Source: Bacteroidota bacterium (lineage in GTDB: Bacteria > Bacteroidota > Bacteroidia > NS11-12g > UBA9320). From it: 7,614 nt of DNA. The notes beneath the pieces were generated by a model. It worked only from the letters and a program-made list of their open reading frames with translations, did not search any database and was not told where the DNA came from. Both the position numbers and the translations under genes were made by a program. Positions 1 to 6,278 of this stretch are shown in pieces (position 1 is the first letter of the stretch; each line of letters opens with the position of its first letter). The stretch spans positions 1,141 through 8,754 of the forward strand of contig DNHN01000260.1 of NCBI GenBank assembly GCA_003485825.1, written 5' to 3'.

Positions 1-17
1 AGCTTAGACTTATGATC

Positions 18-888
18 TTAATTGTGAAGTGTTCCCGCGTTTACAATAGGGCTAGCAGCTTTGTCAGAACAAAGCACTACGAGTAGGTTACTCACCATCG
101 CGGCACGTTTGTCGTCGTCTAATTCTACAATTTTCTTAGCACTTAACTGCTTTAGCGCATCATCTACCATGCCTACTGCACCCTCTACTATTTTACGACG
201 AGCAGCGATGATAGCTGTAGCTTGCTGTCGTTGCAACATCGCACTTGCTATTTCCTCTGAGTAAGCCAGATAACTTATACGAGCCTCTATAACCTCAATG
301 CCTGCAATATTTAGCCTACGAGTAAGAGCATCTTCGAGCTTTTCGTCTATTTCTGCACCCCCACTTCTAAGTGTGAGATGATTTACCTGTCCAGTATCCT
401 CATCTTCAAAATCATCATATGGGTAGTGACCTGCTAGTTTCCGGATGGCTGCTTCACTCTGTATATTCACAAAGTTTTGATAATCATCTACATCAAAGGC
501 TGCACGAAAGGTTTCTTTTACTTTCCAAACGACCACAGCACCTATTTTGATAGGATTACCTAGGCTGTCATTTACTTTGATAGGCGGAGTATCTAAGTTG
601 CGCACGGAGACTAATCTTTTGTTTTTTGAAAAAAGGATTGATAAAGAAGAACCCATTTTCGCGCACTGTTCCTTTGTAAGCTCCGAAGAGTGTAAGTACT
701 CTACTGCCGTTTGGACTTATAGCAGTGAGACCAATAGATATAAATATGAAGGTCAAAGCGGCTAGAATGATAATCACAGGATTTTTTAGCATTAAGCCCA
801 AGACTACCCACCCTATTCCTAAGATAAGCATAAGGAGTAAGCCTACGTAGCCACTCATCGGTTTGAAGGTTGATTCAATTTTTTTCAT
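18..888 (-). pseudogene. SPFH/band 7 (stomatin-prohibitin-flotillin-like) membrane protein, frameshifted
   Basis: Two overlapping reading frames together make one SPFH protein of about 290 residues, a normal family length. The first starts at ATG 886-888 and has two adjacent hydrophobic helices (about residues 14-34 and 38-58), then the start of the band 7 domain (GTVRENGFFFINPFF, KISLRA). It then leaves the conserved frame and stops at 568. The second frame continues the domain from RNLDTPPIKVND through AAFDVDDYQNF, IQSEAAIRKLA, IEARISYLAYS and MLQRQQATAI to the typical end SNLLVVLCSDKAASP. The switch lies at 600-603, where GCGC on the minus strand would need two more bases to keep the frame and restore the expected LRARN. 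SPFH proteins are membrane-anchored oligomeric scaffolds; the exact role of this subfamily is unknown. The protein is broken here if the sequence is right. The family is sure; real mutation versus sequencing error is open. Confidence 0.85.
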
Positions 889-1060
889 TTGGATTAGTTA
901 TTTAAATGATATTAAAATGATGTCATAAATATATCAAATAAAGTAGCTGTAACTCCTATTTATTCAGATGAATAATCCATTCGTAACGATGAACGATTTA
1001 TTTTTCTGTGTCCATACTCCCTAAAATAGAACCATTGAACGAAGTAGGTGTTACTATAGT
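889..1060. promoter_or_regulatory. Divergent intergenic region between the SPFH gene and the small plus-strand gene
   Basis: This 172-bp AT-rich stretch separates two divergent starts (minus at 888, plus at 1061), so it must hold both promoters if both genes are transcribed. I see no perfect Bacteroidota TTG / TAnnTTTG promoter pair. The nearest element is TTTATTTG on the minus strand (935-942), one mismatch from TAnnTTTG, with no TTG at the expected distance upstream. On the plus strand, TATTTTTC near 988-996 is also one mismatch away. The assignment rests on geometry, not on a clear motif. Confidence 0.4.
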
Positions 1061-1225
1061 ATGTTCGGACTATTTAAAAAGAAATCAGAAAAAGAAAAGC
1101 TAGAAGACCAATACGAGAAACTTCTGTCGGAGGCTCATAAGCTAAGTACTGTAAACAGGACGGCCTCTGATGCTAAAGCTGCTGAAGCAGATGCTATCTT
1201 GAAGAAGATTGAGGCGATGGATTAA
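1061..1225 (+). CDS. Small charged Lacal_2735-type protein (54 aa)
   Basis: An ATG-started frame of 54 codons ends in TAA at 1223-1225. It encodes a short, lysine- and glutamate-rich, probably cytoplasmic helical protein. It opens MFGLFKKKSEKEKLEDQYEK, continues KLLSEAHKLSTVNRTASDAK and ends ILKKIEAMD. The MFGLFKKKSEKEKL opening and the LLSEAH.LST.NR..SDAK.AEA pattern are what I recognise as the small Bacteroidota family named Lacal_2735; its function is unknown. The heptad-like spacing of leucines suggests a helical hairpin or coiled coil. It is the only plus-strand gene in the window and stands alone, divergent from the SPFH gene and convergent with the hydrolase 50 bp away. Family naming is from memory, not from a search. 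Confidence 0.85.
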   Translation: MFGLFKKKSEKEKLEDQYEKLLSEAHKLSTVNRTASDAKAAEADAILKKIEAMD

Positions 1226-1275
1226 AGTCACATTAAGCACTTTGATTAGGCTTAGGCTCTTTTGGAAGGTAAGGT

Positions 1276-1920
1276 TTACAATTCTGTAAACTTCTTGTGT
1301 AAGACGTCATTCAGCTCCTCTGCATGGGTATACACCGCAAAGTGACCGCCTTGAATGAAAGCGTCCGCTTGGCTTCTGCTTTTTGTAAATATTCTATCCT
1401 CTTGTGAGTGAATGTGGTAGGTAGAGGTTTGAGTTTTTACTCCTTTACAGTTTGCTATCTGCGTCATTGCCCATTTGATATGGCGAGGAGTAGCAGTGCC
1501 AAAACAAGACTTTAATACTGTTTCATCCTCTTTAGTATTCAATGAAAATGCATACCGAACAAAAACAGTTGGCTTAGCCAATAAGAACGCAGGCATAAGG
1601 CCGATCAAATTGAATCTAGCCGCGTACTCAAAATACCAAGGTTTTTCATTCTTGCTTTTGATTGTAGAAATGAGAATTAGTTCCTTCACAGGAAGTATAG
1701 CCGCAATCTCTTGAGCTACTATACCTCCAAAACTCAGCCCAACCAGAATAGGGTTCGGGTGGTTTATTTTCTCAGTCATGCGAGCGGCATAAGACGTTAA
1801 GCTTTCATTCGCAGTATTCGCTATCCAACCTAAATGTGTGTGGTTCTCTGGAAAGTTGATTCTAGAAAACACACGCTCATCAGCGCCTAAACCGGATAGT
1901 ATGTAGGTATGATTTTTCAA
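1276..1920 (-). CDS. Alpha/beta hydrolase, TTG start
   Basis: A 214-residue single-domain protein of the alpha/beta hydrolase fold. The nucleophile elbow GLSFGG puts the catalytic serine at Ser63. The opening ILSGLGADERVF is the usual first strand with an oxyanion-type loop. The acid is probably Asp175 (HSQEDRIF), and the base His193 in GGHFAVY near the C terminus, so the catalytic triad looks complete. There is no signal peptide, so it is probably cytoplasmic. The substrate cannot be told; esterase or lipase-like activity is a guess. The start is TTG at 1918-1920: an in-frame TAG lies three codons upstream (1927-1929), and the next in-frame ATG is about residue 48, inside the domain, so TTG is the only sensible start. 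It lies 91 bp downstream of the AAA+ gene on the same strand; co-transcription is possible but not shown. Confidence 0.85.
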   Translation of the reverse strand: MKNHTYILSGLGADERVFSRINFPENHTHLGWIANTANESLTSYAARMTEKINHPNPILVGLSFGGIVAQEIAAILPVKELILISTIKSKNEKPWYFEYAARFNLIGLMPAFLLAKPTVFVRYAFSLNTKEDETVLKSCFGTATPRHIKWAMTQIANCKGVKTQTSTYHIHSQEDRIFTKSRSQADAFIQGGHFAVYTHAEELNDVLHKKFTEL

Positions 1921-2011
1921 GGTAAACTATAGTAATCATTAGTATTGAGAAACTCAGGGTATCCACCGTAAAATCAAAACCTCAAATCCTCGGACTTTGA
2001 TCGGAATGATG

Positions 2012-3484
2012 TTACTCGAAATTCAACATGCTGCCAAACAAGTCTTTGAATTCTAGCCCTTCATCCAACTGATTTTTACTGAGTTTAGAGTATTCTGATA
2101 ATCCATGAAGCACAAACTCCATCCAGAGATGCTTTTCTAATGGACGGGCATCTGGCATATTTTCATCTATGAAAAGAGCTAGACCATCTATACTATTGAG
2201 TATGCGTTGGTATTCTTTGTCACTAGCGTCATTAGTCAGTTCTAGCGTTTTTCCGCGCTCAAACCAGCCAGTAATACGGCTGAAAGCATTTTCTATTTCG
2301 TTGCCTTCTGAATCCTTACTTTTTAATCGCTCAGGATTTTCGAAGTGCTGTATGAACTCCGCTCGTATGGCTTTGCCAATAAGCTGATGTGCTACGTTAA
2401 GTGGTCCTTCTTGTTCACCTTCGTAGACCATTTCAATTTTGCCGGTGATGGCAGGGATGATACTCACTAAGTCACTGATACGCACAAGTGATTTTTTATC
2501 TCCATTGATGGTCACACGTCGTTCTACGCCACTGTATATGTTTTCCAGTGCAGTGATAGCTAGACGAGCAGACACACCAGACTTGGCATCTACAAACTCA
2601 CTGGTTCGTGCTTCTATTACGAGTCTTTCTATGAGCGTAGGTATTAAGTCGTGCATTACTACCACTTTTTCCTTGTCCGTGTCTCGTTTGGCTTCCTGAG
2701 CGGTGATAGACTTACTCATAGCTAGGGTTTTAGGATAGTGAGTTAGTATTTGACTTCCTATTCTATCTTTTAACGGAGTTACTATGCTGCCTCTATTCGT
2801 ATAGTCTTCTGGATTAGCAGTGAATACAAACTGAATATCAAGAGCGAGTCTCATCTTAAATCCACGAATCTGAATATCGCCTTCTTGAAGAATATTGAAT
2901 AAAGCTACTTGTATTCTAGGTTGTAAGTCTGGTAACTCGTTTATTACGAATATGCATCTATTTGCTCGAGGAATAATACCGTAGTGAATTACGCGTTCAT
3001 CGTTATAACTGAGCTTTTCATTGATGGCTTTTATCGGATCTACATCACCTATTAAGTCTGCTACGGATACATCTGGAGTAGCAAGTTTCTCTACATATCT
3101 TTCATCTCTATGTAACCAAGCTATTGGGGTGCTATCACCAAGGTCTTTCACTTGTTGCTTACCATAGTAGGAGAGAGGAGCAAGAGGCTCATCATTGACT
3201 TCACTGCCTGCTATATATGGGATGTACTCGTCTAAAAGACCAGTGAGCTGACGAGCCATCTTAGTCTTAGCTTGTCCACGAAGTCCGAGTAGATTTATAC
3301 TGTGTCCAGATAGGATCGCACGTTCAAAATCGGGTACTACAGTATTCTCATAGCCCAATATTCCAGTGAATATTGGTTCTTTTGCGGCTAGGCGTTTCCT
3401 AAGGTTTGCCTTGAGTTCTTCTTTAATATTTTTGGCTTGGTAGCCGCTAGCTTTCAGTTCGCCTAATGTTGTTGGTCTTGTCAT
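2012..3484 (-). CDS. AAA+ ATPase, magnesium chelatase subunit I / MoxR-like
   Basis: A 490-residue AAA+ protein of the chelatase/MoxR clade. Walker A is GLRGQAKT at residues 67-74, Walker B is FVINE at 179-183 (Asn before Glu, as often in this group), sensor 1 is FTANP at 221-225, and PLKDR (Arg241) follows as a candidate arginine finger. The inserted segment ATPDVSVADLIGDVDP and the IQEGDIQIRGF-like stretch (ILQEGDIQIRGFK) are typical of the Mg-chelatase I branch. The C-terminal 240 residues are helical and specific to the Bacteroidota version. The ATPase should form a hexameric ring that remodels a client or loads a metal, working with a VWA protein. That partner is the gene just upstream. 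Bacteriochlorophyll synthesis is not implied: no ChlH or CobN subunit is present. The ATG start at 3482-3484 is followed by the usual TLGELKASGY opening. Confidence 0.92.
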   Translation of the reverse strand: MTRPTTLGELKASGYQAKNIKEELKANLRKRLAAKEPIFTGILGYENTVVPDFERAILSGHSINLLGLRGQAKTKMARQLTGLLDEYIPYIAGSEVNDEPLAPLSYYGKQQVKDLGDSTPIAWLHRDERYVEKLATPDVSVADLIGDVDPIKAINEKLSYNDERVIHYGIIPRANRCIFVINELPDLQPRIQVALFNILQEGDIQIRGFKMRLALDIQFVFTANPEDYTNRGSIVTPLKDRIGSQILTHYPKTLAMSKSITAQEAKRDTDKEKVVVMHDLIPTLIERLVIEARTSEFVDAKSGVSARLAITALENIYSGVERRVTINGDKKSLVRISDLVSIIPAITGKIEMVYEGEQEGPLNVAHQLIGKAIRAEFIQHFENPERLKSKDSEGNEIENAFSRITGWFERGKTLELTNDASDKEYQRILNSIDGLALFIDENMPDARPLEKHLWMEFVLHGLSEYSKLSKNQLDEGLEFKDLFGSMLNFE

Positions 3485-3511
3485 TATTATCTTTTTTCGT
3501 TGCAGTTAACC

Positions 3512-3607
3512 TTTTGTCATCTTGAGTGGTGATTTTCAGTTCGAGTGTTCTGAGAGATCAGAATGTATCGAGAATTGAATCAATCAATGCATCGAAGGAT
3601 GACAAAA
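3512..3607. repeat. Intergenic inverted-repeat element (REP/MITE-like hairpin)
   Basis: The 127-bp gap between the VWA and AAA+ genes is largely filled by an inverted-repeat element. The outer arms are a perfect 10-bp pair, TTTTGTCATC (3512-3521) and GATGACAAAA (3598-3607). Inside is a perfect stem-loop, TTCTGA-GAGA-TCAGAA (3548-3563). It is flanked by an imperfect pair, TTCGAGTG (3540-3547) and TATCGAGAA (3567-3575). No ORF and no target-site duplication are evident. The TATCGAGAA/TTCGAGTG hairpin resembles repeats I recall in flavobacterial genomes. It may be a non-autonomous mobile repeat, and its hairpin could also attenuate or protect the transcript between the two genes. It does not look like a Rho-independent terminator because no T run directly follows the inner stem. 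Confidence 0.65.
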
Positions 3608-3611
3608 CGCT

Positions 3612-4703
3612 TTACATTCTCTTTCTCTTGTTTTTTGCGTAATCGGTAAAGACTATTTCTCCCAGTCCTTTCAGTCCAGTATAGAATGCTTTACCGTTAT
3701 TGGTTTCTGTAAATTCTTCTACAAACTGCTGTAAGTATGGGTCTTCTGCTATCATAAAAGTAGTAATAGGAATGCCCAATCTACGACAGGCCGCAGCTTC
3801 GTTGTAACATTTATTTACTATCTTTTTGTCTAGTCCAAAGCTGTTTTTATAGTACTTTATTCCTTCTTTTAGGCAGCTAGGCTTACCATCAGTAATCATG
3901 AAAATCTGTTTGTTTGGATTTCGTTTTCTACGAAGGATTTCTCTAGCCAGTTGAAGTCCTGCGACCGTATTGGTATGGTACGGACCTACTTTGAGGTATG
4001 GTAAATCTTTCAGTGAAATCTGCCAAGCGTCATTTCCAAAAACGATAATGTCTAGTGTGTCTTTAGGAAACTGAGTTTTGATATACTCAGCGAGAGCTAG
4101 AGCTACTCGTTTGGCAGGAGTAATTCTGTCTTCACCATAGAGTATCATACTGTGACTGATGTCTATCATCAGTACTGTGCTTGTTTGTGTTTTGTAACTT
4201 TTTTCGTTTATCACCAGGTCGTCAGTGGTCATCATTCCACTGTCTCCATGATTGAACTGAGCATTTTTTATACTCTCAGTAAGTGCTATTTGATCTAAAT
4301 TATCGCCGTATTGGTAACTCCGCATATCCGCGGTGTTTTCGTCACCTATACCTGTAAATTTGGTCTTGTGATTTCCTTTTCCGCTTTTTTTTAGTTTACC
4401 AAAAACCTCTTCAAGGGCATTTTTACGAATAGCTTGCTCCATTTTGGAGGTAATCTCAAATTCGCCTGTACGATTGTTCTCATCCATATAGCCTTTACTT
4501 TTAAGGTCTTGGATAAAATCCCCCATGCCGTAATCCGAACTGGTAATGTTGTGCTGTTTATCTAGCTCATTCATCCAGTCCATAGCCTCTGACATATCTC
4601 CGCTGGTATAGAGTAATAGCTGTTTCAGTAGGTCCAGCAGATTCTCAAAGTTGCTGCCGTCTACCTTGCTGGGTATATATTTTGAAAATTGAAATCCTAA
4701 CAC
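3612..4703 (-). CDS. VWA domain protein, partner of the AAA+ ATPase, GTG start
   Basis: A 363-residue protein with a helical N-terminal half and a von Willebrand factor A domain from about residue 174. The MIDAS metal site is complete: DISHS (Asp181, Ser183, Ser185), a threonine in YHTNT (Thr244 or Thr246), and Asp272 in MITDGKPS. The N-terminal part carries TSGDMSEAMDWMNELDKQ, GMGDFIQDLKSKGY and KLKKSGKGNH, which I recognise from Bacteroidota VWA proteins neighbouring chelatase-like ATPases. It has no signal peptide, so it should be cytoplasmic and dock to the AAA+ ring while binding a client. The start is GTG at 4701-4703: an in-frame TAA is nine codons upstream (4728-4730), no ATG lies between, and LGFQFSKYIP is the expected beginning. 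It lies 46 bp after the second membrane gene and 127 bp before the AAA+ gene, with the hairpin repeat between. Confidence 0.92.
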   Translation of the reverse strand: MLGFQFSKYIPSKVDGSNFENLLDLLKQLLLYTSGDMSEAMDWMNELDKQHNITSSDYGMGDFIQDLKSKGYMDENNRTGEFEITSKMEQAIRKNALEEVFGKLKKSGKGNHKTKFTGIGDENTADMRSYQYGDNLDQIALTESIKNAQFNHGDSGMMTTDDLVINEKSYKTQTSTVLMIDISHSMILYGEDRITPAKRVALALAEYIKTQFPKDTLDIIVFGNDAWQISLKDLPYLKVGPYHTNTVAGLQLAREILRRKRNPNKQIFMITDGKPSCLKEGIKYYKNSFGLDKKIVNKCYNEAAACRRLGIPITTFMIAEDPYLQQFVEEFTETNNGKAFYTGLKGLGEIVFTDYAKNKRKRM

Positions 4704-4749
4704 TCGTGTAAAGGTAACAAACAGAGGTTAAATGGGTTTGTTCGAAGTA

Positions 4750-5136
4750 TTAAGTTTTCATTCGACCTACCTTCCAAGACCATGCTATAAAGAGTGGTTG
4801 TACGAGTATAAGCCTGACCCAAGCAAACCACACCGGAATGCAAAGTCCATCTTTCACGCAGCTGCCTATTTGAATGAAATAGATGTGTGAGGGTACGAGT
4901 ACTAAAAGGAGTAGGATAATGCCATGCGTAGCTAGTTTGGTGTATTGCGGTATGAATACCAATACTCCGAGTGCCAATTCTACTATACCAACCAGCAGAT
5001 TAAGTAGGATAGGAGCAGGCAGGTAGTCTGGAATGAGGGGTAGGTAGAAGTCTGGATTGAAAAAATGGTTCGCTCCTGCGAATAGGTAAAATATACCAAG
5101 ACCTCTATGTAGCCAACGGTTTATGAAAGCTTCCAT
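4750..5136 (-). CDS. DoxX/MauE-like four-helix membrane protein
   Basis: A 128-residue inner-membrane protein with about four hydrophobic helices: around residues 11-26, 42-63, 67-87 and 102-123. The sequence features GANHFFNPDFYLPLIPDYLP, GIVELALGVLVFIP and PSHIYFIQIGSC are typical of small DoxX/MauE-family proteins in Bacteroidota. The QIGSC and DGLCIP cysteines (about residues 93 and 99) are a conserved pair and could be redox-active or structural. The substrate is not known. It starts at ATG 5134-5136, inside the 3' end of the preceding gene (16-bp overlap), which suggests translational coupling. The VWA gene follows 46 bp downstream on the same strand. The family is fairly sure; the function is open. 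Confidence 0.85.
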   Translation of the reverse strand: MEAFINRWLHRGLGIFYLFAGANHFFNPDFYLPLIPDYLPAPILLNLLVGIVELALGVLVFIPQYTKLATHGIILLLLVLVPSHIYFIQIGSCVKDGLCIPVWFAWVRLILVQPLFIAWSWKVGRMKT

Positions 5137-5504
5137 TTATAATCAGTGTGTACTTTTTTGAGAATAAGAAAAAATGGAATCCACCAGATAAAATCGTTGG
5201 TAAGGAGCGTGTAGATAAACGCGAAAGGAACATTGCCTTGTGCATAGTTAATCATAAAACCGATGGGGCCAAATAGTTTGCCCAAGAAACCGACTGCTAC
5301 GATAGGCCAGTGACGCATAGGATCATACGATGCCCACCAATAGCCAAGTCCGTAAACGCCTATGACCATCCCCATTCCTTGCCAAACCATAGGATGATTA
5401 AGAGGTTCCATACCTACGAGGTTAAAAAAATGATCGGGGAGTAATACTACCCATGCACCCCATAGAATATTATAAATAGCTGCGAGCTTCAGTGTAAGTT
5501 TCAT
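5121..5504 (-). CDS. Small four-helix membrane protein (often mislabelled alkyl hydroperoxide reductase in Bacteroidota)
   Basis: A 127-residue inner-membrane protein with four hydrophobic stretches, recognised by MKLTLKLAAIYNILWGAWVV, LLPDHFFNLVGMEPLNHP, YDPMRHWPIVAVGFLGKLFG and NDFIWWIPFFLI. Similar proteins in Bacteroidota have, as I recall, been annotated as alkyl hydroperoxide reductase. The sequence has no peroxidatic-cysteine motif, so I do not support that function. I chose the ATG at 5502-5504 over an upstream TTG (5547-5549) because the homologous N terminus begins at MKLTLKLAAIYN. The final codons overlap the start of the next membrane gene by 16 bp, so the two are probably translated together and may form a complex. 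Confidence 0.82.
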   Translation of the reverse strand: MKLTLKLAAIYNILWGAWVVLLPDHFFNLVGMEPLNHPMVWQGMGMVIGVYGLGYWWASYDPMRHWPIVAVGFLGKLFGPIGFMINYAQGNVPFAFIYTLLTNDFIWWIPFFLILKKVHTDYKWKLS

Positions 5505-5648
5505 CCATCTTCTAACAAATGAAGGGAAGTATGGTTGTAAATACCACAATTATATCAGATCATCTATGGATTGAATGATATGAGTGTTAGAGGCTGTGGG
5601 TTTAAACAGAGGCGTAAATGAATAGTTAGCTAAAACTATCTGGACAGC
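5505..5648. other. Gap between the membrane-protein gene and the kinase remnant
   Basis: This stretch holds the likely leader of the membrane-protein genes. It contains a short perfect inverted repeat ATAGTT-AGCTAA-AACTAT (5622-5639) next to the stop of the kinase remnant. No T run follows it on the minus strand, so it is a weak candidate for a terminator. On the minus strand TATAATTG (about 5547-5554) is one base from the Bacteroidota TAnnTTTG element, but no TTG sits at the usual distance upstream. Confidence 0.3.
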
Positions 5649-6176
5649 TTATTGACTGAGCTCAATATTGAAAGTAGAACCTACATTTGGTTCACTGTGC
5701 ACCCAAATTTTACCATTATGACGTTGAATAAACTCTTTACATATTAGTAGACCAAGACCAGAACCGGTTTCTGCATTGGTCCCTTGTGTAGATTTGGAAG
5801 TAGCTTCATTGAATAGATTTTTTTGAGCTTCTTCAGTCATACCTATTCCATTGTCTGTTACAGAAATTTTTAAGTTGTCATCGATGCGATGTGCCTCTAT
5901 AGATATCTCGCCATCTTTTCGCGTAAATTTAATAGCATTTGAAAGTATATTTCTGACCACGGTGTTTATCATGTTTTGGTCCGCAGTTATATTTAAATTT
6001 TCATCTACATTACAGTTGAGCTTTATGTTTTTCTTTACTAAGTTAGGCTCCAAAATATGTATCGTATTTTGAATGGACTCATCCAGATTAAATTCGGTTA
6101 TTTGAAAGTCAATTGAGCCGGTCTGCATTCTCGCCCATTCCAGTAAGTTGTCAAGAAGATTAAGCGCATATTTGTT
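5649..6176 (-). pseudogene. Sensor histidine kinase, 5'-truncated remnant (dimerisation-domain end plus HATPase)
   Basis: The frame opens at 6176, just after TAA 6177-6179, and encodes the last part of a HisKA domain (ALNLLDNLLEWARMQTG) followed by a complete HATPase_c domain. Counting from the first ATG at 6126-6128, the N box is NMINTVVRNILSNAIKF (52-68), G1 is DNGIGM (92-97), the F box LF is at 105-106, and G2 is GSGLGLLI (122-129). The family needs the H box with its phosphorylated histidine about 50 residues before NLLEWA. It is missing here, so the protein can at best bind ATP and cannot sense or autophosphorylate. A frame starting at 6128 would give 159 residues, with no N-terminal sensor. 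It lies about 100 bp beyond the aminotransferase stop on the same strand and in the same frame, as expected of a deletion junction. Family sure; whether the ATG-started fragment is expressed is open. Confidence 0.8.
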
Positions 6177-6179
6177 TTA

Positions 6180-6278
6180 TATTCCATATGATTGATAGAG
6201 GCTGGGCACCTCTTTTAGTGGTGAGGAAACATAGATAAATGATATTGAGCAGAAAGGCTTCTTCAGCTCAGAATATGA
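6180..6278 (-). other. Short spacer with possible decayed HisKA sequence
   Basis: Between the aminotransferase stop (6279-6281) and the kinase remnant, the shared minus frame reads SELKKPFCSISF near its start. This loosely resembles the H-box region of a Bacteroidota kinase (SHDLK.PF.SI), but without the histidine. It ends in an in-frame TAA at 6177-6179. The distance to NLLEWA is about ten residues too short. It may be a decayed kinase segment, or chance. A 5-bp stem (AGAGG 6197-6201, CCTCT 6209-6213) followed by TTT faces the plus strand, where no gene precedes it. Confidence 0.25.

Noticed and set aside
600..650. Programmed frameshifting at the A-run (AAAAAAC on the minus strand) to explain the SPFH split
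   Set aside because: The needed change is +1 (or -2). The A AAA AAC heptamer is not in the reading phase required for -1 slippage, and the protein alignment puts the frame change later, at GCGC.
1973..2001. Terminator of the AAA+ gene from the ATCAAA / TTTGAT inverted repeat
   Set aside because: Six base pairs around a 17-base loop, AT-only, with little T run on the minus strand; too weak to call.
2012..4703. Genuine magnesium or cobalt chelatase for chlorophyll or cobalamin
   Set aside because: No large H/CobN subunit and no tetrapyrrole gene is present; the pair matches the generic Bacteroidota AAA+/VWA form.
5121..5504. Alkyl hydroperoxide reductase
   Set aside because: The protein is an integral membrane protein without a peroxidatic cysteine motif; the label is likely a propagated misannotation.
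5622..5639. Operator from the ATAGTT/AACTAT inverted repeat
   Set aside because: It is short, AT-rich and sits at the kinase stop rather than at a promoter; chance occurrence is likely.
6197..6216. Rho-independent terminator for the aminotransferase
   Set aside because: The stem is only 5 bp and its T run is on the plus strand, opposite to the gene; no plus-strand gene precedes it.
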